Of a stretch of DNA of 64,000 nt, positions 46,822-58,279 are shown one piece after another. Made by a program: the position numbers and the translations under genes. Position 1 is the first letter of the stretch. Every line of letters begins with the position of its first letter. Below the pieces are notes generated by a model. It saw only the letters and a list, made by a program, of their open reading frames with translations, searched no databases and had not been told where the DNA came from. Source of the stretch: Takakia lepidozioides (taxonomy: Eukaryota; Streptophyta; Takakiopsida; Takakiales; Takakiaceae); NCBI GenBank assembly GCA_030704615.1, contig CM060734.1, positions 35,356,042-35,420,041 of the forward strand, given 5' to 3'.

Positions 46822-47523
46822 GTTTCCAGTTTCACTGGTGTCACAACTGCCTTCAAGTCAACATCAAAATTAAGTCCACCTATGCGCAAATCGCAGAATG
46901 TCTCATGACACCATCTGCCGCCGCTGGTTTGGCATGATATGATTGTAGTTCACAACCTTAATGAACGCTTTCAGCCTTGACCTCTTTGCGATCTTCTTCT
47001 GTGACTGCTTCTTCATAATTTATGAAAGGGAAAAGTAGCTACACATCAAATTCTTGCAAGTACAGGGGGGTACTCAGGCCTCCTTGGGAGAAAGAGTGCC
47101 ATAAACACAGACACATCCTTAAATGTAAAAATTGGAGAAGCGAACGTCTGGTGGCAATAACTGCCTAAACCAGAATTATACTCCATTCCAGCGCACATGT
47201 AAAGGGTCGGATGATAACTCGGAATCCCAGTTGGAGATAATGAGACGAATACATGACTATCTTGCGAGTTTCAACTTTCTTGGAGGTAGTTTCCAGTTTC
47301 TCTGGTGTCACAACTGCCTTCAAGCTGGGTTTAGAGGAATTAAGTCCCACTCGCAAATGCAGAATGTCTCCCTCATCTGCGTGGGGAAAATGGGGTTTGG
47401 CATGATATGATTGTAGTTCACAACCAAAGGGCATATTCTTCAGCCTTGACGTCTTTGCGATCTTCTTCTGTGACGCCTTCTGCATAACTTGTGAAATGGA
47501 AAAGCAGCTACACATCAAATTAT
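46822..47523. repeat. Direct duplication of about 235 bp in the right arm of the CACTA element
   Basis: Copy 1 at about 46822-47055 and copy 2 at about 47286-47523 share, in order, TAGTTTCCAGTTTC, TGTCACAACTGCCTTCAAG, GGCATGATATGATTGTAG, GCGATCTTCTTCTGTGAC and GCTACACATCAAATT. The offset is about 464 bp. The copies have diverged by small insertions and deletions; only copy 2 keeps a long minus-strand frame. Confidence 0.75.
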
Positions 47524-47803
47524 TGCGATGCCACTCAATGGCACTATGAACATTTCGAGCATGCTGTCAGAAAACTAGACGGGCAAAAACCCAATTCAGC
47601 AGCCTCACCTTGCGTGGATACTTGGGAATTGATGCCAGAAGGGCATGCCCGTATGCGCGCTCCATCGTGCCTCCATCCAGCACATTCTGTAAATGATGAA
47701 TGACCAAGACCCCGATGTCACACCGTTCTGAGAAGCCACTACGCGCGCTCACAGTATACGAAGGCCTTGCCGTGTCAGGATTTCCATTCCCACGTCCCGC
47801 CAT
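47165..47803 (-). CDS. Hypothetical two-exon ORF in the CACTA right arm
   Basis: ATG at 47803 (MAGRGNGNPD) runs to IPKYPRK before GTGAGG at 47608. A CAG acceptor at 47480 continues in phase 0 with KASQKKIAKTSRLKNM to a stop at 47165. The second part lies in copy 2 of the local duplication. The product is small and basic, and no family was recognised. Splice sites and phase are the only support. Confidence 0.3.
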
Positions 47804-48137
47804 GTCCGACGCAGCACTTGCATCCTTGTCTCTGCCAGGTGGAGGCAACACGTATTAAAATATCTATTCCCCCAAGGCCACATTTTGTTTACCTCTTTTT
47901 GTGAAAGCCACGTCAGCAAATGTGCTGTCGAGTCATGGGTGCAATGAATGCGCAGTGGTTCATGGAGTCGTTGAGTCGACTACATATTCACTTTAATGAA
48001 TAAATATCGTTATTCCATTAATCGGATTAGGAAAGAAAATTTGTAGTCGCATGTGCAGTAATTACAACCACTTGTAATTTTGGCTTTTTCAAATTTTATG
48101 TATTTACGCAATTCGTAAAATAGCCCGGAATTCTGCT
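47804..48137. other. CACTA right arm, AT-rich
   Basis: No gene. AT-rich with GTCGAGTC/GAGTCGAC-like words near 47920-47980 that resemble the neighbouring hairpin arms. Confidence 0.35.
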
Positions 48138-48609
48138 ACGACTCCGGAGTCGTTGACCTACTTCTGTCCGCCGTCTGAAATGCCCCCGTGGGCCCACATT
48201 GTCTGTTTTGACTCTCCAGTAGTCCCGTTTACTACCAAGTGGTTTCCGGAGTGGTCGGGGACATGCAGTCGAATCGGAAAAGACACGAATGCTTCTAGTG
48301 ATTGGGGCGCCCTTAGTGACGCTTTTGCGATGCCGAGGCGTCGTAACGTCCATAAAAAAAATTAAAAAAAAAAAAAAAAAAATTCCGACGCCGGGGCGTC
48401 GCAGGAAAAAAAAATACGTCGCAGCGAGGGCCCTATTTCCCCCATCATGCCACCTTACGACGGCTGGGCGTCGTAATGGTGTCGCAGCGGGGGATTGCAA
48501 CGCCGGGGCGTCGCAAAAAAATGTCGCGGGCTCGGCGTCGCAGGCTCAGCGCCGCACGGGGCATGGGGGCGCGGCTGGCGTCGTAAACCCCCCCCCATTT
48601 GCTGTAGTG
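48138..48609. repeat. Right subterminal repeat region of the CACTA element
   Basis: Starts with the perfect 16-bp palindrome ACGACTCCGGAGTCGT (48138-48153), counterpart of the left hairpin. It continues with GACGCC/GGCGTC palindromes, for example near 48328, 48387-48400, 48457 and 48497, and ends with a C run and the reversed CACTA terminus. Composition matches the left arm. Confidence 0.8.
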
Positions 48610-48612
48610 TCT
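48610..48612 (+). repeat. CACTA target-site duplication, right copy (TCT)
   Basis: TCT follows the right terminus GTAGTG and equals the left flank at 32546-32548. Confidence 0.9.
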
Positions 48613-51255
48613 ACACATTGGCTCATGGAACTGTAATGGCTCGTTGTGGAGCCACCCCCAAGGGCTTCTAGATATTTTTTCTAAGTGTGATGTTCTTTTT
48701 CTTTTGGAAATACATGCGTACGAAGGAAATGACCCCCCTTTTATTCTCGGTTATAGCGTTCAGTCAGTGACTCGTCCATGTACAGGTCTCAAAGGATCTG
48801 GAGGTGTGGCTTGTTACTTTGCCGACTGGCTTCTCCCATTTATCTCCTTCCCATACAAAGACCCACTGGCAAGGTACATTTGGTGTCACATAAAACGCTA
48901 CAACATCCTGCTGGCGGGATGTTATTTTGCTCCGGCTGCATCTCCGCACAATGGCCTACATATTCGAACAGATTCACCATATGTTCCATTGGAAGACAAT
49001 ATGGCCCGTCTCCATACCCCACACACGGACATTTTCTTGGTTGGAGATTTCAACGCCCGTATAGGATGACTACAGGCCATCATCTTCGACCACACGGATC
49101 CTCTACACATCCAACGCTCGCATACGGAATTGGAGAGGCAAAGCGCAAATTCCTCTTGCGAAATCACAAGCTACGGCCACCATCTACTCAAGTTTTGTGA
49201 AACTCAGTGGCAAGCCACACGTACAAGGGCCAGAGCATGGTTGACTATCTCTTGGGGAGCCCCAACAAGTGTGATAGAATAAGCTCATTTTACATCACGA
49301 GGTACCCGGATTCTGATCACGCTTGCCTTTCCTTTGCATTTCCTTCCATCTTCCTCCCCATGAAGGTCCCCTCTGCTTCTCTTCCCTTACACCCACGTAT
49401 CCACTTTAATACCCCTTTCTCTCACTTACACGACGCCGAGTATGAAACATACCTAGCGTCAACCCTCCCCTCCATTCTACATCTACCATCTCCTAACGAT
49501 AAGGCTGCACATCTTACTCAAGCCTTTTGGGACTCAGCCTTGCGATCCTTTCCCGTCACCCTTCCATCTACCTTCTCACCCTTCTCCACTCGTCGTTATG
49601 CACCATTTTATGATGAGGAATGCAAGATTGTTAGACGTCACATCAAATCTTTACTACTGGATACCAATTCTTCTCCAGAGTCCACTAACCTTGCTCTTAA
49701 GCACTATAAGTCCATCATTAGATCCAAAAAGAGAGCCTACACTATCAAGTTGCAATCTTCTTTCCTTACTAAAATCAGATTTTCTCCTCGTTCTTTCTTG
49801 TCCCTCCTTAAACCTCATAGAGACCGTCCCCCAATCACTGACATTCACGTATGGCATGAGTATGCACAGTATCATTTCCCAACCCAAACTCCCTCTCCCA
49901 TAACCTCTAAACCCCTTCACTTCTCTCTCTTTACTACGGCCAATGTCAGCAAGGCATCTACATTGACGCCTTGGAGAATTACATATCAAAAAACCATGGG
50001 GTTGGGGTACCATTGGATGGGGGACCAACACAATCAGATCTCCTCTACGCTGATGATGTTGCCTTTTTGGCACAATCCCCGGTCTTCCTGCAATGCCATC
50101 TCAAAATTTTGGAACAGTTCTGCAAAGACTATGGGATGCAAGTCAATCTTAACAAGACCAAGATCATGGTCTTCAATGGCCAGGCTGATCGTAGATTCAT
50201 CTTCAACCAACACGAAATTGAGATTGTGAAATCATATCGGTACCTGGGTCTGGTTATCGACTCCCCCAAGTTTCACTTTGCAGCCACTGCCCTGGACAGA
50301 TTGACTAAAGGTAAGGTGGCCTCCGTTCGCCTTCAGGCCAAATGCAAGCAAATACATCTGTTTCATCCCCCAACCAAAAAGTGGCTGTTTGACACCGTCG
50401 TCAGCCCTGCTACCATCTATGGTTGTGAGTTCTGGGCACCTGGTGTCCCTGTCTCCCGGTGGGAAATAATCTGGAACCATTACAGTCATCTTTTCTCCAA
50501 TCAATGCTTGGCGCCAGGAGCACAACTCCATCTCAGATCCTAGTGCAGAGTTCGCATGTGTACCATTGCAATCCGAGGCCCTCTTCCGGCTTACAATCTT
50601 TCTCCATAGATTACAGGTCCTTCCACCCAAGGGGCTCATGGCAAGGGCCCTCACAACATCTATAAGGCTCAAAGCTGCAGGTTTCAGGAACTCCTGGTAT
50701 GCTCAAATGGACAGTTTATTTCAATGCAACGGACTCTCTACTGCTTTCCTATTACCAATGAATCTAGATGAGGTGGACATCACATCCAGACATGACTGCA
50801 ACAGACTCATTAGGAGAGAGCTTATGGAATTACAGGTCAAGAGAAGTTGGAATCTCACGACAAAGCTCCACTTCTATCGAGAGACATTCTTGGTGTTCCG
50901 CGATGATAGAATCTTGAGACCAAATTACTTTTCAGCATCCTTATCTCCTTCCCTCCTGAGGGCATTGGGGCGGTTCAGGGTGGGTTCCCACAACCTATGG
51001 ATAGAGACTGGCAGATGGGAAAACCTGCAACGGGAGGACCGCCTATGTCCAGCTTGCATAGGGCGCAGCCAGGAAATTGAAACTGAAGAACACTTCTTCT
51101 TCTACTGCCCTCTATACTACGAGATCCGTGGGAGATTCCACTGTTTATTCAGTGGAACCCAAACTCTCACTGATGTCTTCCACTATGAGGATAAAAAATG
51201 CTTGGCAGCCTACCTGCACGAGGCCTTCAACCTTAGACAATCGCTAGAACATTAA
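48610..51255 (+). pseudogene. LINE ORF2 (endonuclease, truncated reverse transcriptase, Cys-His module)
   Basis: The frame opens at the CACTA junction with HIGSWNCNGSLW, the APE-type endonuclease start. LFLLEIHA, KGSGGVACYF, DIFLVGDFNARIG, MVDYLLGSP and DSDHACLSF are the later endonuclease motifs. A TGA after FNARIG (49067-49069) and a frame change near 49200 break it. At about 49945 the sequence jumps from a linker to QGIYIDALENYISKN and YADDVAFLAQSP, so the RT fingers and first palm motifs are deleted. It ends with REDRLCPACIG and EHFFFYCPLYYEI (a CCHC-like module). ORF2 would nick DNA and reverse-transcribe LINE RNA; this copy cannot. Confidence 0.85.
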
Positions 51256-51447
51256 TTGTTATTCTTGGTTTCTGGATTTGTTCCTCTCTCATGTTTTCTT
51301 CCATTTTGTCCCATAAGCTCTATGAGCTTTCCGTGGACGTTATAAAGCACCATTTCATTTCATTCATTTCTCTTGCTAATCAATCCCACTTTTAGAAATA
51401 TGCATAGAACTAGATCTCTCAATCCTATAAAGAAATCTACAAAGAAA

Positions 51448-51462
51448 CCAGCTCTCATACCA
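51448..51462 (-). other. Retrotransposon primer binding site
   Basis: TGGTATGAGAGCTGG adjoins the LTR end. The usual copia site is TGGTATCAGAGC, complementary to tRNA-Met(i). Confidence 0.6.
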
Positions 51463-51754
51463 TGTCAGCAAACATACACATACTTCTAAAGATTCAGGGA
51501 TGGAAGAATATGACTCTATTACAAAGGAGCTCTCCTCCCAACCACAGAGGTCTGTACAAAGATTGATTGCCTCTCCCCCGGGCTCAATATATATATAACT
51601 ACTAGTTTTCTCCTACCGAGAGATGTCTCCCACCAGAGATGTCTATTCTCTCAAGACTATCTAATAGCTATTCTAAGCCGCATCTATTCTAGGTTCTAGA
51701 GTATCTAATAGATGATGAGTTGAACCCAAAAGTTCATCGATCCTAATTCTAACA
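51463..51754 (-). mobile_element. Ty1/copia-type LTR, minus orientation (solo or with truncated body)
   Basis: Read on the minus strand, the 292-bp unit starts TGTTAGAATTAGG and ends CTGACA (TG...CA), with an internal TATATATATA. It is followed at once by TGGTATGAGAGC, one mismatch from the plant initiator-Met tRNA primer site. No gag or pol follows before the LINE tail at 51368, so the body is missing. Confidence 0.65.
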
Positions 51755-52674
51755 TAAACTCCCCACCCATGTGAGCTTGGAAGCAAGGATCTATACCTTG
51801 GCAATGGCATACGTCCTACCGCCGTATGTATCATCCTAATCGCAATGTCTCCAGGTGTGCAGTAGAAACTAAAGTGGATTTAATCCTACCAAACGCACAT
51901 GCCCAAATTTAAAGCTCTCTTTCGCCTAACTTTGTTTTGTTCATACACTCTCCGTGCTTCCAACATGACCTTAGACACTTCTGCCTCAAGTAAGCTTCAT
52001 CTAGCGGGGTCAATTCTTTTCTTGCCCAATTTTCAGATAACTTGCAATATCCTCCACCCTTTTACACGTGTGCATTAAGTTCTTACATTATTCCTATTAT
52101 CTTCCCTTTTCCACCAGGCCTAGCCCATTAAATAGGATGGTCTTGCTTCCAAGGACTAGAATCGATTAGGCATGCAATTCAACTGACCTCACCATCTGAT
52201 CCTGAACTCAAGATCAGCTCAAGGGCAGTACACCAACTCGCCCTGAAGCTGTTCTAGAGCTACACCGGCCACACCAAATTCAGCGGCTGTCACTTCTAGT
52301 AGGTTGCCTACTTCACCTGGGACTTACTGATGTTCCCGCTCATTCCTGCCTGGGACATTCAATTTCTGGGAACTGCTATCGGACTTCTCTCTGTCACCTT
52401 CAACAGCGGACCCATAGGTCAGGTTTCCATCAAAGTATTGCGTTTCTACAACTCTCTTAGTAGCTGGCTACCTCATTACTCATGCTCTGGAAACGGGTTG
52501 TTGATGTTCGCCGTGTCGCCTTGCCCCTCACTGTTCATAGGTGTACTGCGTAATCAGGACTTGACGCAAGCATTTGGTGCTCTAGTCACTTTGCATCCAC
52601 GCCGCTTTTGCCATCCGCTCCCTCAATTAGAATATCAAGAGATTCGGTCTTTCAAATCACTTGCACATTTAAGG
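51755..52674. promoter_or_regulatory. Upstream region of the TDP2-like gene
   Basis: 920 bp with no other gene. An in-frame ATG at 52330 would add 115 residues before the zinc fingers without any conserved feature, so I treat it as leader. A short alternative N-terminus remains possible. Confidence 0.35.
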
Positions 52675-55600
52675 ATGGCTTCATGGCTGTGCCCCAGCTG
52701 CACATTCATGAACATTCATGGGGTCTCTGTATGTGCGATGTGCTCACACGCTGCCGCTGGTGAGTCGCGGGAAACCGGAGCCGGTAGTGTTGGCGAATTG
52801 CGTGAGTGGGCATGTTGCTCTTGCACTTTTCTGAATGCTCCGGAAGAGCCTTTGTGTGAGATGTGTGGGAGTGAGAAACCGGAGCGCACCTTGAGCAGCC
52901 CTTCAGTATCACAACCCATTGCCAAATTCAGGCCTTTGAGTTCTGGGTTGATTCCCGCACTCGTTGTGGAGTGTCACGAGGAGAGTAAGAATTCGGAGAA
53001 AGACAAATTGTCCGGGCCCATACCCAGTCTGGCCAATGCCAGCATCATCTCCCATTCACGCAAGCGGAAGGTTGAAGATGGGGCAGATCTCATCCTATCT
53101 GGCTGCAAACTAGCTGAGGTTCCCAAACTCGAAGCTGAGACAAATAAATTGCTCAAAATGTTGCACCAGGAGAGATTGTCACGTAGGGGCAGTGCAACTG
53201 CTTCAGGTATGTTGTGCAGAAGAAGATAGCTTCAGGGTTTCTCGGGTTACCGTGTTAAATTCACGTGTTAAGGACGCAGAGGAGGTGAGAATGAAGAGAG
53301 AGAAAGCAAGGTGGGAAAGGGTTTTTGTGCTGTTTCGAACTAAGTTGTTTCAAGCTGAAGGGTTAGAGATTGTGTGAAGGTTCACATTGCGATTTCATGC
53401 GATTGGCTGTAGATTTGGCTACCCAAGGAAAAACCAGGCAGTGAGCTGTTGGAAGTCAGGACTGATGGACTGTGCTCTTTTGATTGGTCTATGAAGGGTC
53501 ACATGACTGTTATTATTTTCCCGCTGCTTGAGAATGGTGCACGATCAACCTTTGTGTAAGTGAGAGATTGAAAATTGGATGCCTCCTTGTGGCATTGGTT
53601 TGTGATTGTTAGATGGTGGAAAGGATAAGGGCGGCCCATCTTCATCAGCTGCCGCATTTTCCACAGCTGTACAGCCTCACTTAGCGACATGCACAGAGGG
53701 GCCCTCTTCCACTAAGGGTGACTCTGAGGTGGTCATCTTGTGCTACAATGTTTGGTTTCGTGAAGATTTGGAGTTGCTAGCTCGCATGGCTGCCATTGGC
53801 AACCTCATCCTCCTGCATCAACCCCACATCATTTGCTTCCAGGTCAGTTGCTGATTCATTCTATCGTTTAGGGCCATCTCCCTCCTATGTGGTGATGTCT
53901 CACTCACAACCACCCATTGTGCTTACCTCATCTTTTGAAAGATTAGGTCTGTGGGGTGGTGGTCCTTTATGAGTAGCAACTGCTGTACATGCTTGCTGGT
54001 CCTCAAAATATGGCTCCTGACCACTTCTGGTGACAGCCAATGCCCCATGTAAAAGAACATTTTACAAGCTTTTCCTGAGGATTGTTATCACCCCATGTAC
54101 TTTCTCAATATACTGATACCACACTGGATATCAAGCCAAGAACTCCTTGACTTCATTGAATTCTGCAGGAGTCTGGCAACATGGGCTATCGTTTTAGCTC
54201 TGGCTCTGCTTGGTATAGAAATGGCCTAGGTCTGTGTTGAATGTTGAAAGTTCTCTTGAAAATGCATGGCTATCTTTCATCTAAGAGTCAATCCAAATGG
54301 CAAACAGAGCCATTTCGAGTTTTTTTGGCCAACTGCAAATGGATGCAATTGCCCAGGTCTAACTTTGCCAGTATGTGAGATATAATCTGGACTCCTTTGG
54401 TGCTTTGTGAGTGCAGGAGGTGACGCCCAATATATATGCTATATTCCAGCAGGCTAGTTGGTGGAACCAGTATTCGTGTTCAGTCGCACCTGCTTTGGCA
54501 TCCAACCGTCCTTACTTCTGCATACAGGTTACTCTCAGGCTCTGCCCTTACTTCCTATGAAGAAGGTAATGATGTGCAACTCAAAAACTGTACGGCTGAG
54601 ATTGGAAATTCAACACATCTGTGAGGAAGGATGGCGTAGAATGTTCCTATAATCCTTCAGGCTCTCAGGGAGTTGATGTACCATTGGATCTAGACTCTGG
54701 TGACTCAATTTTAATTAATAGATTCTGTTGCATCAAACTGTTTGGATCCATTAGAAGACATGGCCATCTGGTGACGTCTCATATGTGAAGCTTCTCTGCT
54801 TTGCTGTTTTTGTGCTATTGCAATCTTTGAGTGGGCAAAAGCTTGAACACAAGTAACTACATTGTAGTGCTCGTGTACACAATCAGTCTGTTTGATATCG
54901 TTGGGCTGAAAAGTCCTTTTGTGCTTTTGTAGTTGAGTAAGCTGCCGGTGTCTTCCTTTGATCGCAACCCATTCCGCAACTCGATAATGGGGCGGGAGCT
55001 CTGCCTGGCAGATGTGAAGGTAACTGATGGCACACAGTTGCTGGTCGCCACGTCACACTTGGAGAGCCCTTGCCCAGCTCCTCCAACCTGGAACCAAATG
55101 TTCAGCCCCGAGCGTGTTGTGCAAGCCAAGGAAGCTCTAGCTCTACTAAAGGATGTGCCTAATGCTATTTTTGGAGGGGACATGAACTGGGATGACAAAC
55201 TGGATGGGGCCCCTCCTCTTCCACCTGGCTGGTTTGATGCCTGGCTCCAGCTGTGCCCTGGCCAGGTACTTCAGCAGTGCTTGCTCTATACCACTTGGCT
55301 TGGAAAATCCATCTCACTGAAAAGACGTTTCAGTTGAAGTCTATGGCCATATTGTGCGAAGCACAATGGTTAGCTACAGGTATAGTCTGTTGGGGTAGGT
55401 TGTCAGCAGTGTTGGAAGAGTTGATGTTGGCAATTAGTGTTTAAGTGTCCGCAGGACTTGCTGTTGCATCACTGCTGCAAAACAATTTGTGGATCCTTGC
55501 AGCTGCCTTCGGTGATATCCAACAATGTTTGCAAGGGTAGTCGGTGCTTCCATTCTGACGGCTATCATAAGGTTAGTGGCAATTGTGATGGCTGGAGCTT

Positions 55601-55880
55601 AATGTTGGCAAGGTGGGGCATGCAGCCAGGATTGACGTATGACAGCAAGGCCAACCTCATGCTGACAGGAAGTCGCTTACAGAAGAGGTTGGACCGAATC
55701 TATTGCCAGCTTCGTGATTTTGAGGTGGAGAGCATCAGGATGGTGGGAACCACCCCGATTCCAGGTGTTACATATAAGAAGGAGCGCAAGGTGAAGAAGC
55801 AAGTGCAGCTCACGGAGCTTCCAGTGTTCCCAAGCGACCATTTTGGCCTTCTTCTGAAAGTGCGATGCAAGAGCACATAA
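52675..55880 (+). CDS. TDP2: Tyrosyl-DNA phosphodiesterase 2-like protein with RanBP2 zinc fingers
   Basis: Five exons: 52675-53206, 53613-53842, 54417-54527, 54933-55265, 55626-55880, 486 aa, with phases 1, 0, 0 and 0. The N-terminus has two RanBP2-type zinc fingers, WLCPSCTFMN...CAMC and WACCSCTFLN...CEMC, then a linker of about 150 residues. The EEP phosphodiesterase core has CYNVWF, ICFQ|EVTPNIY, the substrate block TSHLESPCPAPPTWNQM, FGGDMNWDD, QKRLDRIYC and PSDHFGLLL. In the TDP2 family the Glu of QE, the Asp/Asn of GDMN and the SDH His coordinate Mg and cleave 5'-phosphotyrosyl bonds left by topoisomerase II. The plant homologue At1g11800 has the same layout. The last intron is fixed by CAG before PGLTYDSKAN. 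All catalytic residues are present, so it looks functional. Confidence 0.92.
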
Positions 55881-56910
55881 CACTGATTATTTCCTCTGAT
55901 AACCTTAAGCTGACAACATGCAAGGGTACATTTTTGTAGTCATAAGATGACATTGTGAACCAAATGCATGAAATGAAACACATGCTCAGTCAAAATTTTC
56001 AGTTCCTATGCAGTGGTGTCAACAATCCAACTATAGCCTTACCATGTTGTTGGCTTTAGTCACTTCAGGTATGACACAAAGTTAACTGATAGATTCCAGG
56101 AAGACCCTTCCCGGTGAGAACTCTGGTGTGGGAGGTTTTGTTTGCTCACATGTGGTTATGCTCTTAAGATTTGTCAACTTCAACTTGGCACTACAGATGC
56201 TTTCCTCTACTGGGCCCATCTATCTGGAGTTAGAGAAGAATGTATCGATCAAGCTCATTTAAATTCTCCGTCAGCGAGGGACACATTGGAGGCCAATCAG
56301 AAGTGTCTACTGACGAGTTTGAAGAGGACTTCTGAGTTCCATGTTCTCTTGATCCCTGGCAGAAGAAACTCACTAAAGTTGCCAACCGTTCATAATGTAG
56401 CGATGGTGAGCTACTTGCTCAAGCACCTTCTCATGAACAATATGGTAGTCTATTTACCGAATCCTAGTTTCAGGATCTTCCTGCTGGGACTTTACCAAGG
56501 GCTCATGATCTTCCTCAGGAGATTTTGCACAGTTTAAGCCATTTGTAGCTGTTATCACTGTAGAGAAGCGAGGAAGCAGCAGTTTCTGTTTTCCTCTGAC
56601 ATCGAGGATCACAAAATCTCCTGCCTTCAAGATGAGTTGTTGGCTGCTTTAGATCTGGAGGGAAAGCAGATTTATGTAGGGAGACTTTCCACATTGACCT
56701 GCCAGGGCAAGGCAAACCTACTAGGAGCTGCAACAGAGTGCTGGGACCATTAGAGCGGCCTTCCATATTCCCGGCCCACCGCTTAAGGGAGGAAACCAAC
56801 AAAATTGGCCAGGTACACATATCGCTTCCATGTATGGGGCGGCAAGGCCCGATCGCCGATCTAGAGCGTCTGTAGCGCACCCGATAAAATGGGATGGGAG
56901 CAACAATCAA
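55881..56910. other. Non-coding stretch downstream of TDP2
   Basis: 3' UTR of TDP2, then about 700 bp without a supported gene. The ORF at 56142-56537 has no family features. The last 30 bp are the 5' part of the SINE interrupted by the hAT element. Confidence 0.4.
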
Positions 56911-56918
56911 GTTGTAAC
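56911..56918 (+). repeat. hAT target-site duplication, left copy (GTTGTAAC)
   Basis: Identical to 59700-59707. An 8-bp duplication is characteristic of hAT elements. Confidence 0.85.
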
Positions 56919-58279
56919 CAGTGTTGGGCGGTTACCCGCCGGGACCAGGTTAACCGGCGGTTCAGGTTCAGGTTAACCGGAACCAGATCGGAACCGGGCC
57001 CATACCTACAGAACCTGACCTGGAACCGGAACCTGCCAATGGGGATCGGCGCAGAACCGAACCGGCGGTTCCTGCGGGTGTGAGAACCAGAGAACCCGGG
57101 CGCGGGGGGTAAAAACAAGTTCCTGTTCTTGACCCCTTGGTGGGGCTGGTGGCCCCAGGGCAAAACTTCTTTAGTGCTCTCAAGCTCCTGAGATCCTGGG
57201 TTCAATGCTTGAAGGCCATGAGATTCTATGTTCAATGCTTCAGCGCCATGAGATCTTGGGTTCAATCTCCAGCTCCATGATATCATGGCTAAGTTCATTA
57301 ATAAGATGTTTGAAGATGCCAATACTTGCCAGGTAGCAAAATAGTACTTTCAACCCATAAAATTTTACCCATTTTCTTCTACCAGTTTATTTAGAGTATT
57401 TTTGTTTGTTTTTTTGTGTTAGTGAAAACTAACAAAATCGTTGGATTTTAGTTCAAATATGTGAATACACTGCTATTTAGTCTACCAGACTGATAAAATA
57501 TTTTAAATCTAATTAAATTAAACAAATATATTTTTAAAATAGAACCGGAACCTAACCGGAACCGATGGTTTTTATCAGCAACTAACCGGTAACCGGAACC
57601 GCCCCAAAGTTGGATCCGGAACCGGACCAGAACCGGCTCAATAAAAAAAAACCGGAACCAGATCCGGAACCGTCTCTTGAAATAATTGTGGAACCGAACC
57701 GAAGGTTCCTTCACAAATGCAAGAATGTCATCCATTCATGAGTAGATTTATTGAAGTTCTTGGATTGCTCTCAAAGGACATCCATCCATCCATTTTAATT
57801 TCATCCATTCATCTTTAAGTGAGTTTCACTCTCAGTTGACTACAACTAACTAGTGCCAAAATGAAAGATGTTCGACATCACTATGTGCTTGCTTCAAATT
57901 GACAACGTTCTTCTCTCGAAAAACCTAAGTCCCTTGCAAGTGAACTCATCCCATATTTGAATGATAGCATTAAACTATATTCATCCAACTAAATCATCCA
58001 TATTACTTGCCACCTGTCATTCTCACACATGTACGTGTCCTAAGAGTGTGACTTACTCTACATTGATGTGAGAGAAGCCTTGGTCAATAAGCACAGTCAT
58101 AGAGTTGACCTAAGTCCCTTAATCAATGTGTCCTATGAATGTGGCATAATCCACAGCCCTGTAAGATGTGGCATAATCCACAGCCCCTGTAAGATAAGCC
58201 AAGTAACATTTCTCACACCATGTCTAGTCAGTATGCCACATCATATATTTGATCCCCATTGTGTGGATTAACTTACATG

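Larger units (their letters stand above)
32549..48609 (+). mobile_element. CACTA (En/Spm, CMC) DNA transposon, 16,061 bp
   Basis: The left end reads CACTATAG, an A run, a G run, then TTCGACGCC. The reversed right end reads CACTACAGCAAAT, a G run, then TTTACGACGCC, so the termini are inverted repeats with the superfamily's CACTA start. Flanking TCT duplications and the rejoined LINE frame fix both ends to the base. Inside are palindromic subterminal repeats, a tnp2 transposase gene (+), a Transposase_24/phosphatase fusion gene (-), one LINE fragment and about 6 kb of sequence without a recognised role. With an open tnp2 it could be autonomous, but this is inference. Confidence 0.93.
31347..51368 (+). 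mobile_element. LINE retrotransposon, split by a CACTA element
   Basis: Composite of ORF1 (31347-32510), then ORF2 resuming at 48610, and a 3' tail of TTTCA/TTCATT repeats at about 51350-51368. Everything at 32549-48609 is the inserted CACTA. The order ORF1, endonuclease, reverse transcriptase and Cys-His module is that of plant L1-like LINEs. The copy is dead: TAG stops, frameshifts and a deletion in RT. The true 5' end may lie up to about 200 bp left of 31347. Confidence 0.8.

Noticed and set aside
47609-47803. Ulp1-type protease end (CDIGVLVIHHLQ looks like a DCGV-x-V motif)
   Set aside because: The order is C-D-I-G, not D-C-G, the catalytic His and Asp blocks are missing upstream, and the segment starts with an ATG exon.
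48096-48636. ORFs through the right CACTA arm
   Set aside because: They translate the GACGCC palindromes and A runs and are a by-product of the subterminal repeats.
52330-52674. N-terminal extension of the TDP2-like protein from an upstream in-frame ATG
   Set aside because: The 115 extra residues show no signal, transit or conserved features, and the family starts at the first zinc finger (MASWLCPSC).
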